Numbered from the stretch's first letter, positions 54,104 to 62,692 are shown. The stretch: 64,000 bases of DNA from ASV31 sp965229765 (GCA_965229765.1 CBDDJT010000001.1:235249-299248), one strand, 5' to 3'. Notes: a model not told the origin generated them from the sequence alone. Program-made: numbers and translations.

Positions 54104-54138
54104 ACCCCGCCGTGCAGCAATGCCGGCGGGGTTTTTTT
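54104..54138 (+). terminator. Rho-independent terminator of ccrM
   Basis: CCCCGCCG/CGGCGGGG hairpin with an 11-base loop followed by seven T, 50 bp past the stop and 2 bp before the end of the convergent alkane-monooxygenase gene. Confidence 0.9.
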
Positions 54139-54139
54139 G

Positions 54140-55273
54140 TCAGCGCGGCAGCGCGGTCTGACCGGCCGTGTACGACGACCAGTCGGTGATCTCTGGATAA
54201 TACCGCTTTCGCCATGCCCGGACGCGGGGGTTCATGATGCGCCGCCAGACCGGTGGAACCAGTGCGACAGAGGTCATCACCGGATACCCAGCAGGAAGCT
54301 GTGGTGCGTCTTCCACGTCATGGTTCTGCAACAGCGGAAAGCGGCGGTCGGGCTTGTAGTGGTGGTCAGAGTGGCGTTGCAGGTTGATCAGCAGCCAGTT
54401 TGACGCCGCCTGCGCCGCGTTCCAGCTGTGGTGGGGCTTTACCGGCTCATACTTGCCATCGCCAAGGTGTCTGCGCGTCAGGCCGTAGTGCTCGACGTAG
54501 TTGACCAGTTCCAGCTGCCAGACCGCGACGAATGCCTGAAACAAGAACAGCACGACGCCCTCCCATCCGCCGATGACGGCCGCCGCCACGACGAATGCCG
54601 ATTGCAGCGCCCAGTAGCGCCAGAACGGGTTTGACCTGTGGTGCCATCGCAGGCCCCTGCGCGCCAGCATCGCCTTTTCGGCCCGGAACGCCGACACCCA
54701 GCATTCGACAAGCACCCGGGCAAAGAACCTGTGGAAACCTTCGTTGTAGCGCGCCGTTACCGCGTCTTTTGGCGTGCCGACATAGCGGTGATGCACGAGC
54801 AAGTGTTCAGACCGGAAGTGCCCATACAGCACGCTGGCCATCAAAAGATCGCCCAGCCAGCGTTCAAGCCGGTTCTTCTGGTGCATCAGTTCGTGTGCAT
54901 AGACGATGCCGATCGTCCCGCTCAGCACGCCGACGCCAAAGAACACGCCCAGCTTCTCGGCCCAGTTCAGATGCGCTGCCTGCGGGACATAGGCGATCAT
55001 CCCCAGTATCAGCATGAACTGCATCGGCACCCACGCCACGGTGCCGAACCGGTACCAGAAAAGCTGGCTTTCGCTTGTCGCGGGGTCGGCGTTTTCCTTG
55101 TTCAGGCCAAGCAGTGCGTCAAGAGCGGCGAAAAGCCACCATGTTGCCGCCGGCAGAAGAAGGATCGTCCAGCCGCCGTATGCGGCGGCGAAGATGGCAA
55201 GCGGCGCAAGCGCGAACGACAGCCAGAATGGCAGCGCGTGACGCAGTTTCGCGACTTCGGATGCGGCGATCAT
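54140..55273 (-). CDS. AlkB-family membrane alkane/fatty acid monooxygenase
   Basis: 377 residues. Integral membrane di-iron hydroxylase. Histidine clusters are HELMHQKNRLERWLG, SEHLLVHHRY and QRHSDHHYKPDRR, plus NYVEHYGLTR. Six hydrophobic segments lie in the N-terminal and central region (for example PFWLSFALAPLAIFAAAYGG and GVFFGVGVLSGTIGIVYA). It needs rubredoxin and reductase for activity, and neither gene is nearby. It resembles alkane 1-monooxygenases; fatty acid or aromatic side-chain hydroxylation are alternatives. The start MIAASEVAKLRHALP follows GAGGAGCAGGG. Confidence 0.9.
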   Translation of the reverse strand: MIAASEVAKLRHALPFWLSFALAPLAIFAAAYGGWTILLLPAATWWLFAALDALLGLNKENADPATSESQLFWYRFGTVAWVPMQFMLILGMIAYVPQAAHLNWAEKLGVFFGVGVLSGTIGIVYAHELMHQKNRLERWLGDLLMASVLYGHFRSEHLLVHHRYVGTPKDAVTARYNEGFHRFFARVLVECWVSAFRAEKAMLARRGLRWHHRSNPFWRYWALQSAFVVAAAVIGGWEGVVLFLFQAFVAVWQLELVNYVEHYGLTRRHLGDGKYEPVKPHHSWNAAQAASNWLLINLQRHSDHHYKPDRRFPLLQNHDVEDAPQLPAGYPVMTSVALVPPVWRRIMNPRVRAWRKRYYPEITDWSSYTAGQTALPR

Positions 55274-55331
55274 GCCCTGCTCCTCGACATGCTTCCCCCA
55301 AACTCCAGTATACAGGATCGGCGCCGCCGGC

Positions 55332-56390
55332 TCAAATCTGACCAAACGTCACGCGTGCAAGGTCATACGCCTTGCGCATCACGGTCGGCAGGTCCGACGG
55401 GCGAAAGGCAGGGTGCGGCACGAATTCTCCCAGCGCCGGGCGGGCCTTCGCAGGCAGATGGGCCACCCGAAGCGACAGGATCAGGTGAAAATGCGTAAAG
55501 GTATGGCGCACCTCGCCCCCCGGATCACGCCAATCGGCGGCCGCGGGGGGTGACGGGACCGGATCATCGCACCAGTCGCTGCCCGGCCAGCCAAGCATTC
55601 CGCCAAGCAGCCCCTTGTCGGGCCTGCGTTCCAGCAGCCAGGCGCCATCCGCACGCCGCCCGATATAGGCGATCCCGTGACGCGTGGGCTTTGCCTTTTT
55701 CGGCCGCTTGCGGGGCAATTCTGCCTGCACGCCCGCGACACGCCCGGCGCAGGCGTCACGCCACGGGCAGATGCCGCAGGCCGGCGAGCGTGGCGTGCAG
55801 ATCGTCGCGCCAAGGTCCATGACCGCCTGTGCATGGTCGCCCGGACGGTCTTGCGGCGTCAGCCGCGCCGCCAGCGCCGTCAACTCCGGCTTCGCCGTGG
55901 GCAAGGGTGTCTCGACGTGGAACAGCCGCGCCATCACGCGTTCGACATTGCCGTCGACGACGGTTGCGGGTTCGTCAAAGGCGATAGAGGCGATGGCAGA
56001 GGCCGTATAGGGCCCGATCCCGGGCAGGGCGATCAGCCCCTCGCGCGTGCCGGGAAACCGCCCGCCATGCTCTGCGGCCACGATGCGCGCGCATTTCAGC
56101 AGGTTGCGCGCCCGGGCGTAGTAACCAAGCCCTGCCCATTCGCCCATCACGGCGCCGTCCTCTGCCTGCGCAAGGTCGGTCACCCCGGGCCAGAGTTGCG
56201 TGAAACGCTGGAAATAGTCCTTCACCGCGGCAACGGTGGTCTGCTGCAACATGATCTCGGACAGCCAGACGCGATACGGGTCGGGACGCACGCCCGCCAA
56301 GCGCTCTGCCGGGCCGACGCGCCAGGGCAGCGACCGTGCATGAACGTCGTACCATTCAAGGATCGCCCTGCTCAAATCCGCGTCACGCAT
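55332..56390 (-). CDS. mutY: A/G-specific adenine glycosylase MutY
   Basis: 352 residues. Removes A opposite 8-oxoG. The catalytic Glu45 is in SEIMLQQTTV, Asp146 in VVDGNVERV, the HhH motif is LPGIGPYTA, and the [4Fe-4S] Cys are 198, 205, 208 and 214 (CTPRSPACGICPWRDAC). A C-terminal NUDIX-like 8-oxoG recognition domain is present. It is divergent from the DUF721 gene in the usual alphaproteobacterial arrangement. Confidence 0.96.
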   Translation of the reverse strand: MRDADLSRAILEWYDVHARSLPWRVGPAERLAGVRPDPYRVWLSEIMLQQTTVAAVKDYFQRFTQLWPGVTDLAQAEDGAVMGEWAGLGYYARARNLLKCARIVAAEHGGRFPGTREGLIALPGIGPYTASAIASIAFDEPATVVDGNVERVMARLFHVETPLPTAKPELTALAARLTPQDRPGDHAQAVMDLGATICTPRSPACGICPWRDACAGRVAGVQAELPRKRPKKAKPTRHGIAYIGRRADGAWLLERRPDKGLLGGMLGWPGSDWCDDPVPSPPAAADWRDPGGEVRHTFTHFHLILSLRVAHLPAKARPALGEFVPHPAFRPSDLPTVMRKAYDLARVTFGQI

Positions 56391-56470
56391 TCTTTATGTC
56401 TGCCTCCGGCTTTCGGCTGGCACCGCCCGCCCACTGCCATAGAATAGTCCCTGAAAAGAGAGGTGCCAGA

Positions 56471-56995
56471 GTGGCCGCCGGACAGGACAAAGGGAACCGC
56501 CGAAAGCGTGGCTTCGAACGCGCCGGATCGCTGGTGCAGGACCGCATCCGCGGGGCCGGTGAATCGCGCGGCTTCGCCATCACCCGGCTTCTGACCCATT
56601 GGGCCGAGATCGTCGGCGAAGACACCGCCCGAATCGCCCGGCCCGTCAAGGTCAGCTATGCCCAGGGCGGATTTGGCGCGACGCTGACGGTTTTGACAAG
56701 CGGCGCGCAGGCGCCCATGTTGCAGTCCGACCTGCCGCGCATCCGCGACCGGGTGAACGCCTGCTACGGCTACAACGCCATTGCCCGCGTGCGCATCACG
56801 CAAACGTCCGCTTCTGGTCTGGCGGAAGCGCCCGCCTCGTATCAGGCCGCGCCGGCCGCACCTGACCCCGCGCTGCGCCGCCGGGCGGCCGAAACGGCGG
56901 CGCCCGTGGCCGACGGCGACCTGCGCGCAGCCCTTGAAGCCCTTGGTGAAAACGTCCTATCCCGAAACAAAGCGAAACAGAGGCAGACTTCATGA
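56471..56995 (+). CDS. DUF721/DciA-like protein
   Basis: 174 residues. The DUF721 (DciA) domain shows as RLLTHWAEIVGEDTARIARP, GGFGATLTVLTSGAQAPML and INACYGY-type residues (RVNACYGYNAIARVRI). DciA loads the replicative helicase DnaB in many bacteria; direct evidence for alphaproteobacterial members is limited. GTG start with GAGAGG. Its stop overlaps the dsbA-like ATG, so the two genes are coupled. Confidence 0.85.
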   Translation: MAAGQDKGNRRKRGFERAGSLVQDRIRGAGESRGFAITRLLTHWAEIVGEDTARIARPVKVSYAQGGFGATLTVLTSGAQAPMLQSDLPRIRDRVNACYGYNAIARVRITQTSASGLAEAPASYQAAPAAPDPALRRRAAETAAPVADGDLRAALEALGENVLSRNKAKQRQTS

Positions 56996-57666
56996 TCCGC
57001 ACACTAACGCTCGCCGGTCTCGGCATCATTGCCACCGCCGCCTACGTCTCGGTCAGCCAGCCCACCGGTCCGCTGCCCTCGATCGTCGGCGCCGCGAACG
57101 CTCAGTCGTCTGATGCCACCGCCGCAGAGGCCGTGAAGGCAGAGGTTACCGATTTCGTGATGGGCGACCCGGACGCGCCGGTAACGATGATCGAGTACGC
57201 CTCGTTCACCTGCCCGCATTGCAAGAACTTCCATCTCGGCTCGGGCAAGCAGATCAAGGCCGACTACATCGACACCGGCAAGGTCAAGCTGATCTACCGC
57301 GAGGTGTTCTCGACCCGCCCCGCGCTCTGGGCCGGACTGGTCGCGCGCTGCGGCGGCGAAGAGCGTTACTTCGGCATCGTCGAACTGCTGTACCAGCGCC
57401 AGTCGGAATGGCTGGACGCCGCCGACCTCGCCGGTATCGCCGACAATCTTCGGCTTATCGGTCGCACCGGTGGCCTGACCGATGACGAGATCAACGCCTG
57501 CCTGACCGACCAGGCCACCGCGGAAGCCGTGATCGCGAACTTCGAAAAAAACATGTCCGAACATGACGTCAAGTCCACCCCGTCCTTCGTGATCGGCGGC
57601 GAGGTCTACCAGAACATGGCTCTGGAACGGATGACCGAACTTCTGGACGCAGAGCTGGGCGAGTGA
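56992..57666 (+). CDS. DsbA-family thiol-disulfide oxidoreductase
   Basis: 224 residues. The signal/anchor MIRTLTLAGLGIIATAAYV may be cleaved near NAQ. The thioredoxin fold with CPHC (Cys74-Cys77; YASFTCPHCKNF) and a cis-Pro loop (STPSFVIGGE) marks a DsbA/DsbG-type protein. A periplasmic oxidation or disulfide role is expected. It lies between the DUF721 and CoA-transferase genes, overlapping both by 4 bp. smc, which often follows here in alphaproteobacteria, is absent. Confidence 0.93.
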   Translation: MIRTLTLAGLGIIATAAYVSVSQPTGPLPSIVGAANAQSSDATAAEAVKAEVTDFVMGDPDAPVTMIEYASFTCPHCKNFHLGSGKQIKADYIDTGKVKLIYREVFSTRPALWAGLVARCGGEERYFGIVELLYQRQSEWLDAADLAGIADNLRLIGRTGGLTDDEINACLTDQATAEAVIANFEKNMSEHDVKSTPSFVIGGEVYQNMALERMTELLDAELGE

Positions 57667-58829
57667 CGGGGACACACCCGTTACAGGGACTACGGGTCAT
57701 TGAACTGGCCCGCATCCTGGCCGGTCCATGGGCCGGCCAGACCCTTTCAGACCTTGGTGCAGATGTGATCAAGGTCGAAAGCCCCGAAGGCGATGACACC
57801 CGCCGCTGGGGTCCGCCCTTCGTGACACGCGATGACGACGTCTCGGCCAGCTATTTTCATAGCTGCAACCGCGGCAAGCGGTCGATTGCCGTGGATTTTC
57901 GCACCCCCGAGGGCCAGGACACCGTGCGCCGCCTTGTCGCCGGCGCGGACGTGGTGATCGAGAACTTCAAGCTGGGCGGGCTGAAGAAATACGGGCTCGA
58001 CTACGACGGCCTTTCGCAGGTCAACCCGCGGCTGGTGTATTGCTCGATCACCGGCTTCGGGCAGACGGGGCCATACGCCCACCGCGCGGGATACGACTAT
58101 ATCATCCAGGGCATGTCCGGCCTGATGTCCGTCACCGGAGATCTGGTCGGCCAGCCGCAAAAGGTCGGCGTCGCGGTCACCGACATCTTCACCGGGGTAT
58201 ACTCTGTCGTGGCCATCCTTGCGGCCTTGCGCCAGCGGGACGAAACCGGCCGGGGCCAGTGGATCGACATGAGCCTTCTGGATACCGCCACGGCGATCAC
58301 CGCCAACCAGGCCATGAACTACCTGACAACGGGCAACCCGCCGCAGCGAATCGGCAATGCGCACCAGAACTTGACGCCCTACCAGGTGTTCGACTGTGCC
58401 GATGGCTACATCATCATCGCCACCGGCAACGACGCCCAGTACCAGCGGCTGTGCCATCTTCTTGGCGTGTCCGACATGGCAGAGCATCCCGATTTCCTGA
58501 CAAACGCCGACCGCATCGCGAACCGCGAAGAGATGACGCGCCGCCTGAGCGGGGCGACGCTCACCTTTGCAAAGTCCGACCTTCTGGCCGCCTGCGAGGC
58601 ACAAGGCGTGCCCGCAGGCCCGATCAACGACTTTGCCGAGGTTTTTGCGGATCCCCAGGTACAGCATCGTGGCACCCGGATGGATCTCGACGGCGTGCCC
58701 AGCGTCCGCCCGCCGTTCCGCTTTTCCGACGCGGAGATTGCCGTGACCCGCCCCGCGCCCAAGCTTGACGAGCATGGGTCCGAGATCAGGGCAACCCTCG
58801 GGGCGATGGCGTCGAAGGATCAGGAATGA
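57663..58829 (+). CDS. Family III CoA transferase (CaiB/BaiF)
   Basis: 388 residues. Moves CoA between organic acids. Typical blocks are VIELARILAGPWAGQTLSDL, GADVIKVESPEGDDTR, VVIENFKLGGLKKYGLDYDG, SITGFGQTGPYAHRAGYDYI and GQWIDMSLLDTATAIT. The substrate (for example carnitine, formyl, succinyl or dicarboxyl acid CoA) is unknown. A GTG start overlaps the dsbA-like stop. Its 3' end overlaps the convergent lpxK-like gene by 44 bp. Confidence 0.93.
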   Translation: MTGTHPLQGLRVIELARILAGPWAGQTLSDLGADVIKVESPEGDDTRRWGPPFVTRDDDVSASYFHSCNRGKRSIAVDFRTPEGQDTVRRLVAGADVVIENFKLGGLKKYGLDYDGLSQVNPRLVYCSITGFGQTGPYAHRAGYDYIIQGMSGLMSVTGDLVGQPQKVGVAVTDIFTGVYSVVAILAALRQRDETGRGQWIDMSLLDTATAITANQAMNYLTTGNPPQRIGNAHQNLTPYQVFDCADGYIIIATGNDAQYQRLCHLLGVSDMAEHPDFLTNADRIANREEMTRRLSGATLTFAKSDLLAACEAQGVPAGPINDFAEVFADPQVQHRGTRMDLDGVPSVRPPFRFSDAEIAVTRPAPKLDEHGSEIRATLGAMASKDQE

Positions 58830-59649
58830 CCGGGGCAAGTGCCCGGTCCAGCGACTGAACGTCGGCAAAGCCGGCGCGCATCGGGACCGACAGCACCTGA
58901 CCATGCAGGCTGTCCGGCAGCCGTACGGCGTCACGCTCTGTCGTGACCAGTTGCGCCCCGCGCTCGGCAGCCTCGCGGCTCAGCCGAAGCGCCATGGCAG
59001 GCGGCAGCGTGCCATCTCCGTCCAGCGAGACCCGGCGCAGCACCCGCGCGCCCAACCCCTCCAGCGCCGCGAAAAAGGCATGACGGTCCGCCCCCCCGGC
59101 AAAGGCCAGCACCGGCATTTCCTGCCAGTCCATCCCCGTTTCCAACGGTGTCAGGTCCGCTTCCAGCACGTGGGGCAGGACATCCGCCCATCTGCTCCGC
59201 GCCTTGGCCCGGGTGCCTGGCCTGCCGATCAGGCAAGTCGCCGTACCCGTCGGGATCTGACGCAGCCGCAGGGTCAGGGGACCGAACGGCCACGGCAACC
59301 GGCTTTGCACCAGGTCGGTCGGATCGGCGACCAGAACTGTCGCCGTGGCCGCAGGCTGCAAGGGACCCTTGCCGCAGTCCACCAGAACGTCTCCGCTTGC
59401 CGCGGCGCGGATAAGGGCGTCCTCAGCCGCGCCCGTCCAGACAGGGCCAAAGGCGGCCAGCAGGCGTGCGCCCGCCCGTTCCGTGTCGTCGCTGGCCGCG
59501 ACCTGCCGCGCCGGTCCCGGACCGCGGCGCAGGATTGCGACCCGCAGGCCCCGGCCCATCAGATGAAGTATCAGGCTGGCGGAGACCGCCAGTTCCGGAG
59601 CGCCGCGCGTCAAGGGCGCGATGCGCAGCACCGTTGGCCGGCTGGTCAT
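58786..59649 (-). CDS. LpxK-like protein with lost P-loop
   Basis: 287 residues, shorter than LpxK (about 325). The C-terminal half matches tetraacyldisaccharide 4'-kinase (VLAFAGGADRHAFFAALEGLGA, LVTTERDAVRLPD), and MGRGLRVAILRRG fits the post-P-loop helix. But where LpxK has its GNxxxGGxGKTP Walker A this protein reads IAPLTRGAPELA, with no Lys. The DDG motif reads DCG and the ADH(x) His region reads DGDG. It is therefore unlikely to be a kinase as written. It overlaps the WaaA-like gene by 4 bp. Confidence 0.75.
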   Translation of the reverse strand: MTSRPTVLRIAPLTRGAPELAVSASLILHLMGRGLRVAILRRGPGPARQVAASDDTERAGARLLAAFGPVWTGAAEDALIRAAASGDVLVDCGKGPLQPAATATVLVADPTDLVQSRLPWPFGPLTLRLRQIPTGTATCLIGRPGTRAKARSRWADVLPHVLEADLTPLETGMDWQEMPVLAFAGGADRHAFFAALEGLGARVLRRVSLDGDGTLPPAMALRLSREAAERGAQLVTTERDAVRLPDSLHGQVLSVPMRAGFADVQSLDRALAPVIPDPSTPSPRGLP

Positions 59650-60833
59650 CCCGGCGCCTCTGCGTCCAGCGCGTCGCGCACGAGCGATACCAGCCGGTCC
59701 GTCACCTCGGCCCCGGCCGACACGACGCGCCACGCCTCTTGTGCCATGCTGGCAGAGACGTCGGGGGACAGGACACGCTCCAGACCGGTGCCAAGTTCTT
59801 GTGCAGATCGGACCAGACGGCAGGCCCCGGCGACCGTCAGGCGGCTGTAGGCTTCGCGGAAATCCTGCACGTTCGGCCCGTGCAGGATTGCGCTGCCCAG
59901 CGCTGCGGGCGCAAAGGGGTCAAGGCCGGACCCACGCTCAAGTGACTGCCCCAAAAAGGAAATCGGCGCCAGCCGATACCAGAGCCCAAGTTCGTCAGGT
60001 GCGTCCGCGAGGTAGATCTGGGTTTCGCGCTCAGGGTCCTGACCGGCCGCCCGGCGCGTCACCGACCAGCCCTCTTCGCGCAGGCGTTCGGCGATGGCGG
60101 CGGCTTCGGCGGGGTCGGCGGGCGACAGGATCAGCAGAAGGCGGTGGGCGTGTTGCAGGGCGCGGCGGTGGGCGGCGACGGTGGCCGACAGTTCGGCGTT
60201 GTCGGCGATGCCCACGGCAAGCCATGCGGGACGGGCCGAAATGCAGGCCGCGAGGGCATCGTGCTCGGCCATGTCACAGGGCAGGGCGATGCCGGATTCT
60301 TCAAGGAATCCAGAGATTTCCAGCCGCTGGGGATCGGCGCCCATGCGGCGGAACTCGGCGGCGTTGGCGGCGTTGGCGGCGAGGATGTGGCGGAACCGCG
60401 AGAGCATGGTGCGTTGGAGCCTGGGACGCCACCGCCACGGCCGCGGATCGGGCCGGGTGCCACGGGATTCCGACATGAATAACAGGGTGTTACGGGACGC
60501 TGCCTCTGCCAGAAGGGTGGGGCGAAGGTCGCATTCTGTCCAGATGCCGACGGCGGGGCGCCGCGTGTCCAGAAAGGCGCGCACAGGACCCGGGCGGTCA
60601 TCTTCGAGCGCCACAACGGGACCGGGCATGGGGGCCGTGGCCGCAGCCTTCAAGCTGCTGAACACGAACGAGAATTCGTCCTCCCCCAAGCGCTGCGCGA
60701 GGGTTCGGGCGGCGGCCCCGGGCGGTGTTGGGCCGGTGTGAATCCAGATCGTGGGACGGGTCAGAGCGGCAACCTCCGGCGGGCTCGGCCCAAGCCTAGA
60801 CCAGCGGGGGAGGCCCGGAAAGGGGCGCTGCAT
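59646..60833 (-). CDS. Diverged WaaA/KdtA-like glycosyltransferase
   Basis: About 395 residues from the ATG at 60833, or 373 from a CTG at 60764 that has GGAGG 8 bases upstream; the start is uncertain. The C-terminal half fits Kdo transferase: LADAPDELGLWYRLAPISFLGQS, then FAPAALGSAILHGPNVQDF. The N-terminal catalytic HAxSxGE Glu motif is replaced by IHTGPTPPGA, and the N-terminal membrane anchor is missing. A diverged Roseobacter WaaA-like family seems likely; activity is unproven. It is translationally coupled to the LpxK-like gene. Confidence 0.75.
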   Translation of the reverse strand: MQRPFPGLPRWSRLGPSPPEVAALTRPTIWIHTGPTPPGAAARTLAQRLGEDEFSFVFSSLKAAATAPMPGPVVALEDDRPGPVRAFLDTRRPAVGIWTECDLRPTLLAEAASRNTLLFMSESRGTRPDPRPWRWRPRLQRTMLSRFRHILAANAANAAEFRRMGADPQRLEISGFLEESGIALPCDMAEHDALAACISARPAWLAVGIADNAELSATVAAHRRALQHAHRLLLILSPADPAEAAAIAERLREEGWSVTRRAAGQDPERETQIYLADAPDELGLWYRLAPISFLGQSLERGSGLDPFAPAALGSAILHGPNVQDFREAYSRLTVAGACRLVRSAQELGTGLERVLSPDVSASMAQEAWRVVSAGAEVTDRLVSLVRDALDAEAPG

Positions 60834-60875
60834 CACGTCGGCGAAACGTCGGCATAACGTCGGCATAGCGTCGGC
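60832..60875 (-). repeat. 11-bp direct repeat array, copy B
   Basis: Four head-to-tail units: on the plus strand ATCACGTCGGC, GAAACGTCGGC, ATAACGTCGGC and ATAGCGTCGGC. Read on the minus strand these are GCCGACGTTAT-type units like those at 16653, oriented toward the WaaA-like start. Confidence 0.8.
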
Positions 60876-60949
60876 GCGCGGCCGGGAAACCGGCCGTTCA
60901 TGCCGCCGTGCCAGTGTGTGCCGCCACGGACCGGAGAAAGGAGACCGCC

Positions 60950-61141
60950 ATGCCCCGCAATCCCTATCGCGGCGCGCTGCCCGCCATGGGCGGCACCAAG
61001 TCAGAACGGCTGGCCCGCGAGCGGCTGCTTCTGAACCTGCGCGGGTTGCAGGAGGAAAGCGTTCTGGACGACGACGTGCGCGCCACCGTCCCCGAAGCCT
61101 GGGCCACGCTGGAGGCGGACGTGGAGGGGCTGGGGCGCTAG
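60950..61141 (+). CDS. Short hypothetical, possible truncated BrnA-type antitoxin
   Basis: 63 residues from MPRNPYRGALPAMGGTKSER with a strong GAAAGGAGACCGCC site. The C-terminal segment VPEAWATLEADV resembles the N-terminal part of Rhodobacterales BrnA-like antitoxins. The expected helical DNA-binding half is missing and the frame ends LGR just before the repeat block. No toxin partner is visible. It may be a decayed remnant; the family resemblance is recalled, not searched. Confidence 0.45.
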   Translation: MPRNPYRGALPAMGGTKSERLARERLLLNLRGLQEESVLDDDVRATVPEAWATLEADVEGLGR

Positions 61142-61921
61142 CGGGTGCCGGGCGGCGAGGCGGGCGCGCATCGCAGCGCGGCCCGGGCAGTGCGCGCCTG
61201 CCCGCGCCAGCCGATGCCGCCGGTATGGGTTGGGAAGAATGGCAAAAGGGGCCGTTGGCCCTGGGGCTACCCTTGGCCGGTCTCGCCGGTCCCTAGACCT
61301 GAACGGAGAGACCCTGCCCGGAACAGCCGCGCAAGCGGCCCGGGCAGCGGATGGCCGCCGCGATGGCCAGCCGCTTTGGTGACGTTTGCGCGGGGGTGGA
61401 GGTCGTCCGGACTTGGCGGGGATAAAGTGAAGACCTCGGATGTTGGCGCGGCAGGCCGCGGCCATCCGGTGCCCTCGGTTAGGTGCCAGGTCCCGGCGCT
61501 CTGAACGAAGAAACCCCTGCCCGGAACAGCCGCGCAAGCGGCCCGGGCAGCGGATGGCCGCCCGGACGGCCAGCCGCTTTGGGGACGTTTGCGCGGGGGT
61601 GGAGGTCGTCCGGACTTGGCGGGGATAAAGTGAAGACCTCAGTCGTCGGCGCGGCTGCCCGCGGCCATCCGATGCCCTAGGTTGGGGTCATGTCCCAGCG
61701 CTCTGAACGAAGAAACCCCTGCCCGGTAAAGCCGCGCAAGAGGCCCGGGCAGCGGCTGGCCGCCGCGATGGCCAGCCGCTTTGGGGACGTTTGCGCGGCG
61801 GTGGAGGTCGTCCGGACTTGGCGGGGATAAAGTGAGGACCTCGAATTTCGGCGCGGCTGTCCGCGGCCATCCGATGCCCTCCCTGCGGGGACGCAGGAGG
61901 TGGCGCGCCTCCCGCCGCGGA
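61142..61921. other. Repeat-filled region between the short ORF and cysQ
   Basis: 780 bp without a credible gene. The left 150 bp are GC-rich spacer; the rest is the tandem 202-bp array. Plus-strand open frames here repeat the same motif and have no ribosome-binding site. Confidence 0.7.
61299..61880 (+). repeat. Tandem array of 202-bp units (about 2.9 copies)
   Basis: Units start with CTGAACG at 61299, 61501 and 61703, a spacing of exactly 202 bp. Each has a hairpin TGCCCGG-AACA-GCCGC-GCAA-GCGGC-CCGGGCA, then GCCAGCCGCTTTGG, GACGTTTGCGCG, GGAGGTCGTCCGGACTTGG, GATAAAGTGA and GACCTC. The third copy is cut at about 61880. Its hairpin has two mismatches. Confidence 0.85.
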
Positions 61922-62692
61922 TCAGCGGCGCGCCATGAGCGCCGCGTGCAGCGCGGGGGGCGCGACCAGCGCGCCCGGGGTCTGAGCGGCGGGGCTGTTG
62001 AAGACGAGGGGCGCGCCGGTGCGGTCGGTCACTGTCGCGCCGGCCTCTGCCGCAATCAGCGCGCCGGCGGCGATGTCCCATTCCCAGGCGTCGCGAAAGG
62101 TCAGCATGGCGTCGAAGGCGCCCTCGGCCACCAGCGCCAGCCGCCAGGCGAGCGAGGGGCGGAAGGCGCGGGTCACGGGCGGCACGCCGCCCGGCCAGTG
62201 CGCGGGGTCGAGGCTGGGGCGCGGGGCGAGAAGCGTGGATTCTGCCAGATCGGTGCGGGACGAGGCCGTTATGCGGGCTTCGTCGCGGGTTGCGCCCGCT
62301 CCGCGTGCGGCAGCATAGAGCGTGCCGCGTGCGGGCAGGTAGACGACCGCCGCCGTGGGGCTGCCGCCGGACACCACGGCGAGCGACAGCGCCCATGTGT
62401 CCTGGCCGTCGACATAGGCGCGGGTGCCGTCGATGGGGTCCACCACGAAGGTGGTCTCGCGGGACAGCCGGGCGGCATCGTCGGGCGTCTCCTCGGACAG
62501 CCAACCGTAGCCCGGGCGCGCGGCGGTCAGCGCGGTGCGCAGGGCGGTGTCGGTGGCATAGTCGCCCTCTGACACCGGGCCGGCGTCGTCGTCCTTGTGC
62601 CAGACTGTCTGGTCGGTGCGCCAGAAGCCCATCGCGATCTTGCCCGCGTCGCGCGCCGCCCGGATCAGGAGCGCAAGGTCATTCTCCGGCAA
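61922..62692 (-). CDS. cysQ: 3'(2'),5'-bisphosphate nucleotidase / inositol monophosphatase family
   Basis: 256 residues. Mg-dependent phosphatase of 3'-phosphoadenosine 5'-phosphate; metal ligands are in SEETPDD and DPIDGTRAYVDGQDTW. The C-terminal motif AWEWDIAAGALIAAEAG is complete. The TTG start (MPENDLALLIRAARDAG) overlaps the pmbA stop by 14 bp. No in-frame ATG fits the family N-terminus. In alphaproteobacteria this gene usually precedes DUF4170 and waaA; here the repeat block replaces DUF4170. Confidence 0.9.
   Translation of the reverse strand: MPENDLALLIRAARDAGKIAMGFWRTDQTVWHKDDDAGPVSEGDYATDTALRTALTAARPGYGWLSEETPDDAARLSRETTFVVDPIDGTRAYVDGQDTWALSLAVVSGGSPTAAVVYLPARGTLYAAARGAGATRDEARITASSRTDLAESTLLAPRPSLDPAHWPGGVPPVTRAFRPSLAWRLALVAEGAFDAMLTFRDAWEWDIAAGALIAAEAGATVTDRTGAPLVFNSPAAQTPGALVAPPALHAALMARR

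Noticed and set aside
61440..61680. Small open frames inside the 202-bp repeat units
   Set aside because: The same short reading frame repeats with each unit, has no ribosome-binding site, and differs in length when the unit is cut.
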